A stretch of DNA of 13,722 nucleotides from Collinsella sp. AF20-14LB (GTDB lineage Bacteria; Actinomycetota; Coriobacteriia; Coriobacteriales; Coriobacteriaceae), in the NCBI RefSeq assembly GCF_003459505.1, contig NZ_QRWD01000028.1, positions 1 to 13,722 of the forward strand, written 5' to 3'. The position numbers and the translations under genes were made by a program. Below the pieces are notes generated by a model, which searched no databases, was not told where the DNA came from, and was given only the letters and a program-made list of their open reading frames with translations. Positions 5,858 through 13,392 of this stretch are shown here, in pieces (position 1 is the first letter of the stretch; each line of letters opens with the position of its first letter).

Positions 5858-5938
5858 ACCTGCCAAAAAGGGACAGGTTTGTTGTGGCAGGTTTAGAAGT
5901 TTTACCGACCAAAATAAACCTGTCCCTTTTTGGTCGGT
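5858..5938 (+). promoter_or_regulatory. Structured nikR-hypF spacer: overlapping hairpins, possible terminator/antiterminator
   Basis: Three pairings can be drawn. Positions 5863-5880 and 5916-5933 form a perfect 18-base-pair inverted repeat (arms ccaaaaagggacaggttt and complement) with a 35-base loop. Positions 5904-5914 and 5928-5938 form a perfect 11-base-pair stem (accgaccaaaa) directly followed by TTT, which looks like an intrinsic terminator. Positions 5858-5865 and 5885-5892 pair over 8 bases (acctgcca). The first two compete for 5928-5933, and the third competes with the first, so the layout is that of alternative structures. It ends just before the hypF ribosome binding site. It may instead be a dispersed intergenic repeat; the sequence alone cannot decide. 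Confidence 0.55.
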
Positions 5939-5956
5939 TTTGATGAGGGGTGTCGC

Positions 5957-8425
5957 ATGCGGCATGTGCATATTCATGTGACGGGCATTGTGCAGGGCGT
6001 TGGCATGCGACCGTTTGTGTATCGCGAGGCCATGGCGCATGGCATTTGCGGATGGGTGCTCAACGCGGGCGACGGCGTGCATATCGAGGCGCACGCTCCG
6101 GCCGATGCGCTCGATGCTTTTGTTGCCGCGCTTTCTGAGCATGCGCCTGCGGCAGCCCGCGTTGAGCGAGTCGATATTGCGGATTTGGGGCCTGGCGGTT
6201 GGAGCGCTGCCGGTGAGCAGGGCTTTCGCATTGTGGCATCGCAGGACCAGACCGCGCACACGACGCTCGTCTCGCCCGATATCGCTACCTGTGACGATTG
6301 CCTGCGCGAGTTGTTCGATCCCGCCGACCGACGCTATCACTACCCCTTTATCAACTGCACTAACTGCGGGCCGCGCTTTACCATCATCCGCTCGCTGCCT
6401 TACGATCGAGCGGCCACCTCGATGGATTGTTTTCCCATGTGTCCCAAGTGCGCCGCGGAGTATGCCGACCCACTCGACCGGCGTTTTCACGCGCAGCCCG
6501 ATGCCTGCTTTGATTGCGGGCCGCATATTACGTGGCGCGAGGCTGTGAACGGCAATGCGTGCGGGAATTCGTCCGCGACACCGGCCGTCGGCACCACACG
6601 CGAGGCCAGCGACGCCATTATCGACCGCTGTGTTGAGTTGCTGGCCGGTGGCGGTATCGTCGCCATCAAGGGGCTGGGCGGATTTCACTTGGCATGCGAC
6701 GCCTCCAACGAGCAGGCGGTAGCCGAGCTTCGCCGCCGCAAACGCCGCAGCAACAAGCCGCTTGCCGTTATGGTGCGCGACCTTGCCGACGTTGAACGCC
6801 TGTGCCATGTCAGCGACGTTGAGCGCGGCTTGCTGACCGGCAGCATTCGCCCCATTGTGCTGCTGCGCCGACGTGCCGTTTGCGAGAGTGGAGATTCCCC
6901 CGACGCCCTCGCGCTCGCGCCGTCCGTCGCGCATGACCTTCCCGAGCTCGGTGTTATGCTCCCCTACACCCCGCTTCAGCATCTGCTGCTTGCCGCGGTA
7001 GAAGTCTGCGGTATGCACGCGCTCGTCATGACCAGCGGAAACCTGAGCGAAGAACCCATCGAGACCGACGACGACCTTGCCTGGAAACACCTCATTGCCG
7101 CCGGCATCGCCGACTCGTTGCTCGGTAACGACCGCGCGATCCTCTCGCGCTACGACGACTCTGTAGTGCGCGTGGTCGACGGCGCCGTTATGCCCGTGCG
7201 CCGCGCCCGCGGATACGCTCCGCAGCCGTTACCGCTGCCGGCATGCGACGGCACTGTACCCTGCATCCTCGCCTGCGGGCCACAACAAAAGGCCACGATT
7301 GCGCTCACGCGCGAAGGGACGAACGGCGAGGCAACCTGTTTTGTGTCGCAGCATATCGGCGATGTTGAAAACGGCGGGACCTTCGATGCCTGGAACGCCG
7401 CGCGCACGCGCTTGGAAGATCTCTTTGACTTGGCGCCCGCCGCCTTGGCCTGCGATTTACACCCCAGCTATCTATCGGGCCAGTGGGCGCGCGAGCAGGC
7501 GCGAAAATGCAATCTGCCGCTCGTCGAGGTGCAGCACCATCATGCGCATATCGCGAGCGTAATGGCCGAGGCCATCGCCGCGGGCCAGCTTGCAACCGAC
7601 ACGCGTGTCCTTGGCATCGCCTTCGACGGCACCGGCGCCGGCACCGATGGGACCATTTGGGGCGGCGAGTTTCTTGTTGCCAGCCTTGACGGCTTTGAGC
7701 GCACCGCGCATTTGCTCACCTGGGCGCTCCCCGGCGGGGCGGCCTCCGTACGCGACGCTCGACGCAACGCCTTTGCCCTGCTCAGCGAACTCGGCCTACT
7801 CGAGCACCCAGGCGCCGCTCAGCTTTTGGACAGCCTCGACGAGCAAACGCGTAGCGTGACAGCCACCATGATCGAGCGCGGCATCAACAGCCCGCGTACC
7901 AGCAGCATGGGACGTCTCTTTGATGCCGCGGCAGCAATTCTGGGCATCTGCGACAAGGCAACCTACGAGGGCGAACCCGCCATAGAACTCGAAGCCGCCG
8001 CCTGGCGCGCATTCAGCAGTGAAAGTGCCTGCCCCACCGGCAATATGGCCAGCTTTTCCGTAACCGAATCATCCCGTCCGGACGACTGCCATGTTCTGAA
8101 CTCCAGACCGCTTTTTGAGGCGCTTTTGGAGGGAATCAGGACCGGCGTGCCCGCCGGCAAGCTCGCGCTCGACTTCCATGTCGCCATCGCACGCGCGTCG
8201 GCCCGCATCGCAAGCGAGATCTGCGTCCGTGAAGACCTCGACACCGTCGCGCTCTCGGGCGGCGTGTTCATGAACCGACTTTTGCTTCGGCTCCTTACCC
8301 ACGAACTCAAAGACGCCAGTCTTGCCGTCTTGGTCTCCCACGCCGTGCCCGTCAACGACGGCTGCATCGCCTACGGTCAGGCCGCCATCGCTCGCGCTCG
8401 CCTCGCGCAGACGGCATCGCGATAG
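5957..8425 (+). CDS. hypF: Hydrogenase maturation carbamoyltransferase HypF
   Basis: This 822-residue protein uses carbamoyl phosphate and ATP to carbamoylate the C-terminal Cys of HypE, the first step in making the cyanide ligands of [NiFe]-hydrogenase. The domains are in the usual order. An acylphosphatase domain contains GIVQGVGMRPFVYREA (10-25). Two HypF zinc fingers follow with Cx2Cx18Cx2C spacing, at C112/C115/C134/C137 and C162/C165/C184/C187. A YrdC/Sua5-like domain starts near 215 (GGGIVAIKGLGGFHLACDAS). The Kae1-like carbamoyltransferase domain contains VEVQHHHAHIASVMAE and, near the end, ALSGGVFMNRLLL. The ATG at 5957 follows GAGGGG by 6 bases; a TTG at 5930 lies inside the preceding hairpin and is rejected. 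It is slightly longer than E. coli HypF (750). A 131-base gap separates it from hypC. Confidence 0.96.
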   Translation: MRHVHIHVTGIVQGVGMRPFVYREAMAHGICGWVLNAGDGVHIEAHAPADALDAFVAALSEHAPAAARVERVDIADLGPGGWSAAGEQGFRIVASQDQTAHTTLVSPDIATCDDCLRELFDPADRRYHYPFINCTNCGPRFTIIRSLPYDRAATSMDCFPMCPKCAAEYADPLDRRFHAQPDACFDCGPHITWREAVNGNACGNSSATPAVGTTREASDAIIDRCVELLAGGGIVAIKGLGGFHLACDASNEQAVAELRRRKRRSNKPLAVMVRDLADVERLCHVSDVERGLLTGSIRPIVLLRRRAVCESGDSPDALALAPSVAHDLPELGVMLPYTPLQHLLLAAVEVCGMHALVMTSGNLSEEPIETDDDLAWKHLIAAGIADSLLGNDRAILSRYDDSVVRVVDGAVMPVRRARGYAPQPLPLPACDGTVPCILACGPQQKATIALTREGTNGEATCFVSQHIGDVENGGTFDAWNAARTRLEDLFDLAPAALACDLHPSYLSGQWAREQARKCNLPLVEVQHHHAHIASVMAEAIAAGQLATDTRVLGIAFDGTGAGTDGTIWGGEFLVASLDGFERTAHLLTWALPGGAASVRDARRNAFALLSELGLLEHPGAAQLLDSLDEQTRSVTATMIERGINSPRTSSMGRLFDAAAAILGICDKATYEGEPAIELEAAAWRAFSSESACPTGNMASFSVTESSRPDDCHVLNSRPLFEALLEGIRTGVPAGKLALDFHVAIARASARIASEICVREDLDTVALSGGVFMNRLLLRLLTHELKDASLAVLVSHAVPVNDGCIAYGQAAIARARLAQTASR

Positions 8426-8471
8426 GCTGTTTTGCCAGCCTGCGCGCCGCCGTCTCACAGGTGTAACGCGT

Positions 8472-8500
8472 TTGCTCGTGACTCCCGCGAGCGCTACCAT
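8472..8500 (+). promoter_or_regulatory. Candidate promoter for hypCDE
   Basis: TTGCTC (8472-8477) and TACCAT (8495-8500) are separated by exactly 17 bases, 57 bases before the hypC ATG. The hexamers match consensus at about 3 and 4 of 6 positions. The 131-base gap after hypF makes an internal promoter plausible, but the match is weak. Confidence 0.3.
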
Positions 8501-8556
8501 CAACTGATGGGTAATTAGGCGCCTATCCAGCGCAAAACGTATAAAAGGGGAACATT

Positions 8557-8817
8557 ATGTGCCTTGCCGTTCCCGGTAAAGTGGTCAAACGCGACGACGA
8601 CCTTAAGGCGACCGTCGACATGATGGGCATCGAGCGCCCCGTTTCGCTGCGCCTCGTGCCGACGGCACAGGTAGGCGACTATATTCTCGTGCACGCCGGC
8701 TTTGGCATTCAGATTGTCGACGAGCAGGAGGCGCAGGAGACGCTCGACCTGGTCAACACCATGACCGAACTGGTCGAAGAAGACCAGCTGGCCACCAACC
8801 CGGCGGAGGCTTACTAG
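8557..8817 (+). CDS. hypC: Hydrogenase assembly chaperone HypC
   Basis: This 86-residue protein starts MCLAVPGKVV. After removal of the initiator Met, the conserved Cys2 binds the iron centre and contacts the hydrogenase large subunit. HAGFGIQIVDE (about residues 47-57) is the second family signature. HypC pairs with HypD to hold and deliver the Fe(CN)2CO moiety. A strong AAGGGGAA ribosome binding site lies just upstream of the ATG. The stop TAG (8815-8817) overlaps the hypD GTG by one base, which indicates translational coupling. Its length is within the family range (75-95). Confidence 0.96.
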   Translation: MCLAVPGKVVKRDDDLKATVDMMGIERPVSLRLVPTAQVGDYILVHAGFGIQIVDEQEAQETLDLVNTMTELVEEDQLATNPAEAY

Positions 8818-9929
8818 TGGCGGCCGGACAGCCGGCTCGCTCCGGTATCGACTTCTCGGCATTCCGCGATCCCAAGCTGGCTCGCGAGCTCATCGAGCAC
8901 ATCCGTGAACTCGTCGGCGACCGCGCCATCAACCTTATGGAAGTCTGCGGCACGCACACCGTGAGCATCGGTCGCTATGGCTTTCGCTCCATTATGCCTG
9001 CCGGGCTCAAACTGCTGAGCGGTCCGGGTTGCCCCGTCTGTGTTACCGCCAACCGCGATATCGACCATGCAATCGCGCTCGCCAAGATGGACGGCGCCAT
9101 CATCACCACCTTTGGCGACATGATGCGCGTGCCCGGGTCGTCTACCTCGCTCGCCGCGCAAAAGGCGGCGGGGCGCGATATTCGCATTGTGTACTCCCCG
9201 CTCGATGCACTCGATATCGCCGAACACAACCCCGATCGCCCGGTCATCTTTATGGGCGTCGGCTTTGAGACCACGACGCCCACCATCGCCGCCGCCATCT
9301 TGGAGGCCGATGCACGCGGACTCCAGAACTTCTCGGTCTATTGCGCCCACAAGACCACGCCGCCGGCGCTGCGCGCCATCGCCAACGATCCCGAGACCAC
9401 TATCGACGGCTTTATCCTTCCGGGACACGTCGCCACCATCACGGGCTTAGCCCCCTTTGACTTTTTGGTCGATGAGTTCGAGACCCCAGGCGTAGTCACC
9501 GGATTTGAGCCGGTCGATATTCTGCAGGGCATCTGCATGCTGGTCCAGATGGTTGTTGAGGGGCAGCCCGCAATCGACAACGCCTACCGCCGTGGCGTCA
9601 ACGCAGACGGCAACCCCGTGGCGCGCCAGCTGGTCGAGCAGGTGTTTGAGCCATGCGACACCACGTGGCGCGGGCTGGGGCCGATTGCCAACTCGGGCCT
9701 TTCCATCCGCCCCGAGTTCTCGCGCTTTGATGCCCGCACTCGCTTTGACGTGCCCGTTGAGACGACGGTCGAGCCGCGTGGGTGCCGCTGCGGCGACGTG
9801 CTGCGCGGGGCCATTGCGCCGAGCAGCTGCCCGCTCTTTGGCCGCACCTGCACGCCCGAGCACCCCGTCGGCCCGTGCATGGTGAGCTCCGAGGGCAGCT
9901 GCGCGGCGTACTACCGCTACCGCGACTAG
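8817..9929 (+). CDS. hypD: Hydrogenase iron-centre maturation protein HypD
   Basis: This 370-residue protein is the scaffold on which the Fe(CN)2CO group is assembled with HypC, using cyanide from HypE. The conserved motifs are visible: EVCGTHT with C44, SGPGCPVCVT with C72 and C75, and GVGFETTTPT. The C-terminal region is Cys-rich (C323, C325, C338, C345, C354, C362) and holds the [4Fe-4S] ligands. The start is GTG at 8817, overlapping the hypC stop by one base, with GGAGG seven bases upstream inside the hypC 3' end. It is followed by hypE after 48 bases. Confidence 0.96.
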   Translation: MAAGQPARSGIDFSAFRDPKLARELIEHIRELVGDRAINLMEVCGTHTVSIGRYGFRSIMPAGLKLLSGPGCPVCVTANRDIDHAIALAKMDGAIITTFGDMMRVPGSSTSLAAQKAAGRDIRIVYSPLDALDIAEHNPDRPVIFMGVGFETTTPTIAAAILEADARGLQNFSVYCAHKTTPPALRAIANDPETTIDGFILPGHVATITGLAPFDFLVDEFETPGVVTGFEPVDILQGICMLVQMVVEGQPAIDNAYRRGVNADGNPVARQLVEQVFEPCDTTWRGLGPIANSGLSIRPEFSRFDARTRFDVPVETTVEPRGCRCGDVLRGAIAPSSCPLFGRTCTPEHPVGPCMVSSEGSCAAYYRYRD

Positions 9930-9977
9930 CCCGGACACACCCGCACACCGGCACCACCCACGATTGGAGTTTTCGAT

Positions 9978-11012
9978 ATGTCCCATAGCGTTACCGATAG
10001 CACCGTCCTGCTGGGCCACGGCTCTGGCGGCCAGATGATGAAACGCATCATCGATGAGGTCTTTTTGGATGCCTTTGGGTCGCCCGAGCTGCTCGAAGGC
10101 AACGACGCCGGCGTCGCCGCGCTGCCCGCGAGCGGGCGCATCGCCATGTCGACCGACAGCTTTGTAGTCTCGCCGCAGTTCTTCCCCGGTGGCAACATCG
10201 GCCGCCTCGCCGTGTGCGGAACCGTCAACGACGTCGCGACCTCGGGCGCCAACGTGCGCTACCTATCGTGCGGCTTTATCCTCGAAGAGGGCTATCCCAT
10301 GGACAAGCTGCGTCAAATCGTGCAGACGATGGCCGAGACGGCGCGCGAGGCGGGCGTGTCCATAATCACGGGCGACACCAAGGTGGTCGAGCGCGGCGGG
10401 GCCGACGGCGTCTACATCAATACCGCCGGCGTGGGCGAGGTGCCCGCGGGCGTGGCGCTCAGCGGCGCCAACTGCCGGCCCGGCGATATCATCCTGGTGT
10501 CGGGTACACTCGGCGACCACGGCATCGCCATCATGAGCCAACGCGAGGGCCTGGCGTTTTCGAGCACCATCGAAAGCGATGCCGCGCCGCTCAACCACCT
10601 GATTGCCGATGTGCTTGCCGCAGCACCCGACACACGCTGCTTCCGCGACCCCACGCGCGGTGGCCTGGCGTCCACGCTCAACGAGTTTGCCCAGGCCAGC
10701 GGCGTTGCCATGGAGGTCGACGAGGATGCCGTGCCCGTGCGCCCCGACGTGCAGGCAGCCTGCGAGATGCTCGGCTACGATGTGTTGCAGGTGGCAAACG
10801 AGGGCAAGATGGTCGCTGTGGTGCCGGCCGAACAGGCAGATGCGGCACTGGCCGCCATGCGCGCCGCCCGCTACGGCGAGCACGCTGCCATTATCGGCCG
10901 CGTGCTGCCACTTGCCGAGGGCGCCCGTCCCGCCGTGCGCGTACGCACCGGCTGGGGCTCGACCCGTATCCTCGACATGCTCGTGGGAGAGCAGCTGCCG
11001 AGGATTTGCTAA
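9978..11012 (+). CDS. hypE: Hydrogenase maturation protein HypE (carbamoyl dehydratase)
   Basis: This 344-residue PurM/AIR-synthase-like protein uses ATP to dehydrate its own S-carboxamide, made by HypF, to a thiocyanate and passes cyanide to iron on HypC-HypD. The N-terminal glycine-rich GHGSGGQMM (13-21) and the AIRS core (NDAGVAAL, STDSFVVSP, GNIGRLAVCGTVNDVA) are clear. The protein ends in the required PRIC motif with the acceptor Cys344 as the final residue. The ATG follows GGAG by 8 bases. It is the last hyp gene in the window. Confidence 0.97.
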   Translation: MSHSVTDSTVLLGHGSGGQMMKRIIDEVFLDAFGSPELLEGNDAGVAALPASGRIAMSTDSFVVSPQFFPGGNIGRLAVCGTVNDVATSGANVRYLSCGFILEEGYPMDKLRQIVQTMAETAREAGVSIITGDTKVVERGGADGVYINTAGVGEVPAGVALSGANCRPGDIILVSGTLGDHGIAIMSQREGLAFSSTIESDAAPLNHLIADVLAAAPDTRCFRDPTRGGLASTLNEFAQASGVAMEVDEDAVPVRPDVQAACEMLGYDVLQVANEGKMVAVVPAEQADAALAAMRAARYGEHAAIIGRVLPLAEGARPAVRVRTGWGSTRILDMLVGEQLPRIC

Positions 11013-11035
11013 CGACAAAGGCTCAGGGCTATTAA
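11006..11035 (+). promoter_or_regulatory. Candidate promoter for the HAD phosphatase gene
   Basis: TTGCTA (11006-11011) and TATTAA (11030-11035) are spaced 18 bases apart at the end of hypE. They match consensus at about 3-4 of 6 positions each. They would allow gph to be transcribed separately from the hyp genes, with a leader containing the hairpin at 11064-11093. Confidence 0.3.
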
Positions 11036-11063
11036 AGATATTCAGATTCCAAACATGCCCGGC

Positions 11064-11093
11064 ACGCATGCCCAGTATCATGGGGTGCGTTTT
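11064..11093 (+). terminator. Weak terminator-like hairpin after hypE
   Basis: acgca (11064-11068) pairs with tgcgt (11086-11090), and inside it ccc (11071-11073) pairs with ggg (11082-11084). TTTT follows at 11090-11093. It could partly end hyp transcription or attenuate a transcript into the phosphatase gene. The stem is interrupted, so the call is tentative. Confidence 0.35.
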
Positions 11094-11117
11094 ACAACTC
11101 AAGCGGCAGGAGCACCC

Positions 11118-11786
11118 ATGGCAGCAGCTTTTTCCCATGTGATCTTTGACCTGGACGGCACCATTCTCAACACGCTCGAGGACCTGGCGGCCGCCGGCAA
11201 CCATACCTGCGAGATGCACGGCTGGCCCACGTTTGCCGTAGACGAGTACCGCTACAAGGTGGGAAACGGCATGCTCAAGCTGGTCGAGCGCTTTATGCCC
11301 GCCGAGTATGCGGGCGACGGCCGTATGTTTGAGCAGACGCTTGCCGAGTTTAGGGCTTATTACGGCGAGCACAAGGAAGACCACACTGCACCGTACGCCG
11401 GCACGATCGAGATGCTCGACCGCCTGCGCGCCGCGGGCGTGCAGCTTGCCGTACTCACCAACAAGGACCATGTCTCGGCCGCTCCGCTTATCGAGAAGTA
11501 TTTTGGTTCCGAGCGCTTTGCGCTGGTACAGGGCCGTATCGATGCGTTTCCGCCCAAGCCCGAAGCGCCCGTCACGCTGCATGTGATGCAAGAGCTAGGC
11601 GCCGATCCGTCGACCACGCTCTACGTGGGCGATTCCAATGTCGATATCCTGACCGGTCACAACGCCGGCCTTAAGAGTGCGGGCGTCAGCTGGGGCTTCC
11701 GAGGCCGCGCAGAGCTCGAAGCAGCCGGTGCCGACTACGTGGTTGACACGCAGGAAGAGCTCGCGGCGCTGATCCTGGGCGAGTAA
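11118..11786 (+). CDS. gph: HAD-superfamily phosphatase, phosphoglycolate phosphatase-like
   Basis: This 222-residue cytoplasmic HAD hydrolase has all four motifs. Motif I is FDLDGTILNT with nucleophile D11 and general acid D13. Motif II is VLTNKD, motif III the Lys in FPPKPEAP, and motif IV VGDSNVDI. The helical cap after motif I (about 20-85) and the overall length fit Gph/PGMB-type enzymes that dephosphorylate 2-phosphoglycolate or similar small sugar phosphates. The exact substrate cannot be read from sequence. The ATG at 11118 has AGGAG five bases upstream and is followed directly by the HAD strand; the earlier in-frame ATG at 11055 would add an unrelated tail. It lies 105 bases after hypE and is probably not part of the hyp function. 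Confidence 0.88.
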   Translation: MAAAFSHVIFDLDGTILNTLEDLAAAGNHTCEMHGWPTFAVDEYRYKVGNGMLKLVERFMPAEYAGDGRMFEQTLAEFRAYYGEHKEDHTAPYAGTIEMLDRLRAAGVQLAVLTNKDHVSAAPLIEKYFGSERFALVQGRIDAFPPKPEAPVTLHVMQELGADPSTTLYVGDSNVDILTGHNAGLKSAGVSWGFRGRAELEAAGADYVVDTQEELAALILGE

Positions 11787-11903
11787 CGCCAGCGCTGCCC
11801 AACCCAGCCGCCGCAATGCCGTTGCGCGGAAAGTAGTCGTTGGGGACGTTCTTAAACGACTGGTCAAACAATGGCAACGTCGCAGGTAGAGGACGGACAG
11901 CGA

Positions 11904-12002
11904 AAACGCCCCTAAGCGAGCAAGGTGACGTGAAATGAAAGGGCGCTGACCTTCTGGTCGCGCCCTTGAAATTGAACGTCAGATTGCCGCTTAGGGGCGT
12001 TT
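11904..12002. repeat. 15-bp perfect inverted repeat enclosing a second hairpin
   Basis: aaacgcccctaagcg (11904-11918) is exactly repeated in inverted form at 11988-12002. Inside it, 11939-11946 pairs with 11960-11967 (aagggcgc / gcgccctt) and is extended by gacc/ggtc around a ttct loop with one bulged T. The outer arms are flanked by cagcg on both sides (11898-11902 and 12004-12008), which might be a short target duplication. The unit could be a miniature mobile or REP-like element, or a bidirectional terminator between the convergent gph and lipoprotein genes. No coding frame is convincing in 11787-12062. Confidence 0.6.
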
Positions 12003-12015
12003 GCAGCGTCGAGCA

Positions 12016-12043
12016 GTTGCGGCGTTTGGTAAAACGCCGCAAC
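12016..12043. terminator. 12-bp perfect hairpin, possible bidirectional terminator
   Basis: gttgcggcgttt and aaacgccgcaac pair perfectly around a four-base loop (ggta). It lies 20 bases past the lipoprotein stop codon on the minus strand and also downstream of gph on the plus strand. There is no external U-run; only three T or A bases at the inner end of the stem. It is therefore a good stem but an atypical intrinsic terminator. Confidence 0.45.
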
Positions 12044-12062
12044 GAACTACCGCGTAACTCCC

Positions 12063-12620
12063 CTAGTTCATCATTGCATTCATCATCTCGGTGGTTGCGG
12101 AATCGTCAGCAGACCACTCGCCATCGTCATTGGCGGTGTACTTGAAGGTAACCTTGGTGTCCTTGGTCTTAGCGGCCTTGGTCACGTCGACCATGACCTG
12201 GCCGGCCATCTTGTACAGGTCGTCCTCGGAAGGCATCGTATCGAGCGCCGCGATCTTCTCCTGATACTGGGTGGCGAAATCTTCAACGATCTTGTTCATG
12301 GACTTGCAGGTAATGGTGACATCGGCAGTCGCGGTGCCCTTGTCCTCGTCGACCGTCACATCGCCGATCTTGTAGTCAAAACCCTCGAGATAGCTCTTGG
12401 CGTACTCCTTGGGATCGATGCCCAGCTGCTCGAACTCGTCGCCCGAGGCCTCTTCCAGGCCGGCGAGGAAGTCGTCGCCGCCGTTCTTGACCTCGTCAAA
12501 CTGCGTCGTAAGATCCTCGGTGATGAGCTCCTCAACCGAAGGACCTCCGCAGCCGGAAAGCACAACCACGCACGCGACCAGAACAGCCATCAGGGGCGCA
12601 AGCAGCAGCTTCTTCTTCAT
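12063..12620 (-). CDS. Secreted lipoprotein of unknown function
   Basis: This 185-residue protein starts MKKKLLLAPLMAVLVACVVV and has the lipobox LSGC with the lipidated Cys at residue 24, so signal peptidase II processing and membrane anchoring on the outer face are expected. The mature part is acidic and probably mixed alpha/beta. An N-terminal helical segment (VEELITEDLTTQFDEVKNG) is followed by strands (ATADVTITCKSMN and TKVTFKYTANDDGEW). This plan resembles the DUF5105-type lipoproteins of Gram-positive bacteria, but I cannot confirm the family. The start at 12620 has GGGAGGAA four bases upstream; an earlier in-frame ATG at 12644 lies before that site. It is likely monocistronic with its own promoter. 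Confidence 0.88.
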   Translation of the reverse strand: MKKKLLLAPLMAVLVACVVVLSGCGGPSVEELITEDLTTQFDEVKNGGDDFLAGLEEASGDEFEQLGIDPKEYAKSYLEGFDYKIGDVTVDEDKGTATADVTITCKSMNKIVEDFATQYQEKIAALDTMPSEDDLYKMAGQVMVDVTKAAKTKDTKVTFKYTANDDGEWSADDSATTEMMNAMMN

Positions 12621-12640
12621 GACATTCCTCCCAACAAGCG

Positions 12641-12664
12641 GCACCGCGCTTCCCGACGCGGTGC
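12641..12664 (-). other. 5' UTR hairpin of the lipoprotein gene
   Basis: gcaccgcg and cgcggtgc form a perfect 8-base-pair stem with an 8-base loop, between the candidate -10 box and the ribosome binding site. It may affect message stability or translation; no known riboswitch pattern is recognised. Confidence 0.4.
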
Positions 12665-12683
12665 GCGTCGTAACAATAAGGCC

Positions 12684-12713
12684 ATACTAGCCGATAACGA
12701 ACACCTCCGGCAA
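12684..12713 (-). promoter_or_regulatory. Candidate promoter of the lipoprotein gene
   Basis: On the minus strand TTGCCG (12708-12713) and TAGTAT (12684-12689) are separated by 18 bases. Each matches the sigma-70 consensus at 4 of 6 positions. It lies about 65 bases upstream of the start codon. Confidence 0.45.
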
Positions 12714-12799
12714 AGCAAAGGCGCAGTCGGCTCGATTTAACGTCCGAACGGTTTACCGGTCCGCCCAACGCGCAATAAAACGTTCCGCCGCATTGCAAT

Positions 12800-12830
12800 A
12801 AAAAAGGGCGGCCGGATAACCCGACCACCC
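12800..12830 (-). terminator. Rho-independent terminator of the PTS IIA gene
   Basis: On the minus strand gggtggtcgg pairs with ccggccgccc (two G-T pairs, loop gttat) and is followed by TTTTTT. It lies 25 bases past the stop codon of the PTS protein gene. Confidence 0.85.
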
Positions 12831-12855
12831 CAAAACACCCTTATGTTGCCGCAGA

Positions 12856-13392
12856 CTACTTGCGGACGACCTTGACGATGGCATCGCCAGCGGAGACAGC
12901 GGAGTCAGCCTCGACGGCGAGCTCGACGTCGGCGAACTCGGCGGTGTTGGACACAGCCACGACGACGCAGTCCTTGTAGCCGGCAGCGGCGATCTTGGCG
13001 CGGTCGATCTTGAGCATGGGCTGGCCAGCCTTAACGACATCGTCGGCCTTGACGAAGCCCTCGAAGCCGTCGCCGTTCATGTTGACGGTATCGACGCCAA
13101 CGTGCACCAGAACCTCGATGCCGCTATCGGACTGCAGGCCCACGGCGTGACCCATGGTGACGGTCACCTTGCCGTCGCAGGGAGCGTAGACCAGATCGTC
13201 CTCGGGCCACACGGCGCAGCCCTTGCCCAGAACCTCGCCACCAAAGACGGGATCGGGCACGTCGGCCATCTTGATGACCTTGCCCTTGACGGGCGAGCAC
13301 AGCACGTCGGCGCCGGCAGAAGCAGAGATGGAGGCGGGAGCAGCAGCAGCCGCGGGCTCAGCCTTCTTCTTGAACATGTCAAACAGACCCAT
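12856..13392 (-). CDS. crr: PTS glucose-type EIIA protein, stand-alone
   Basis: This 178-residue protein is a single IIA(Glc)-type (PTS_EIIA_1) domain. It takes phosphate from HPr and passes it to a sugar-specific EIIB. The two key histidines are H82 (MGHAVGL) and the phosphorylated H97 (EVLVHVGVDTV), 15 residues apart as in E. coli Crr (H75, H90). SPVKGKVIKMADVPDPVFGG (33-52) is the usual N-terminal signature. An amphipathic MGLFDMFKKK start followed by an Ala/Pro linker (11-28) precedes the domain. The ATG at 13392 is preceded by GAGGAG; the open frame continues upstream but without a comparable site. No PTS permease is adjacent, so it may serve several EIIBC proteins; that is inference. 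It has its own promoter and terminator. Confidence 0.93.
   Translation of the reverse strand: MGLFDMFKKKAEPAAAAAPASISASAGADVLCSPVKGKVIKMADVPDPVFGGEVLGKGCAVWPEDDLVYAPCDGKVTVTMGHAVGLQSDSGIEVLVHVGVDTVNMNGDGFEGFVKADDVVKAGQPMLKIDRAKIAAAGYKDCVVVAVSNTAEFADVELAVEADSAVSAGDAIVKVVRK

Noticed and set aside
5863..5933. The 18-bp inverted repeat as a classical NikR operator
   Set aside because: It does not resemble the E. coli GTATGA-N16-TCATAC palindrome and the 35-base spacing is too long for that mode of binding; RNA structure or a repeat is more plausible.
5726..7090. Large minus-strand open frame overlapping hypF
   Set aside because: The plus strand encodes intact HypF with all zinc-finger cysteines; the minus-strand translation has no recognisable domain or ribosome binding site.
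10263..11591. 442-residue minus-strand open frame across hypE and gph
   Set aside because: It lies over two well-supported genes on the other strand and is His/Gly/Arg-rich, as expected for an antisense shadow.
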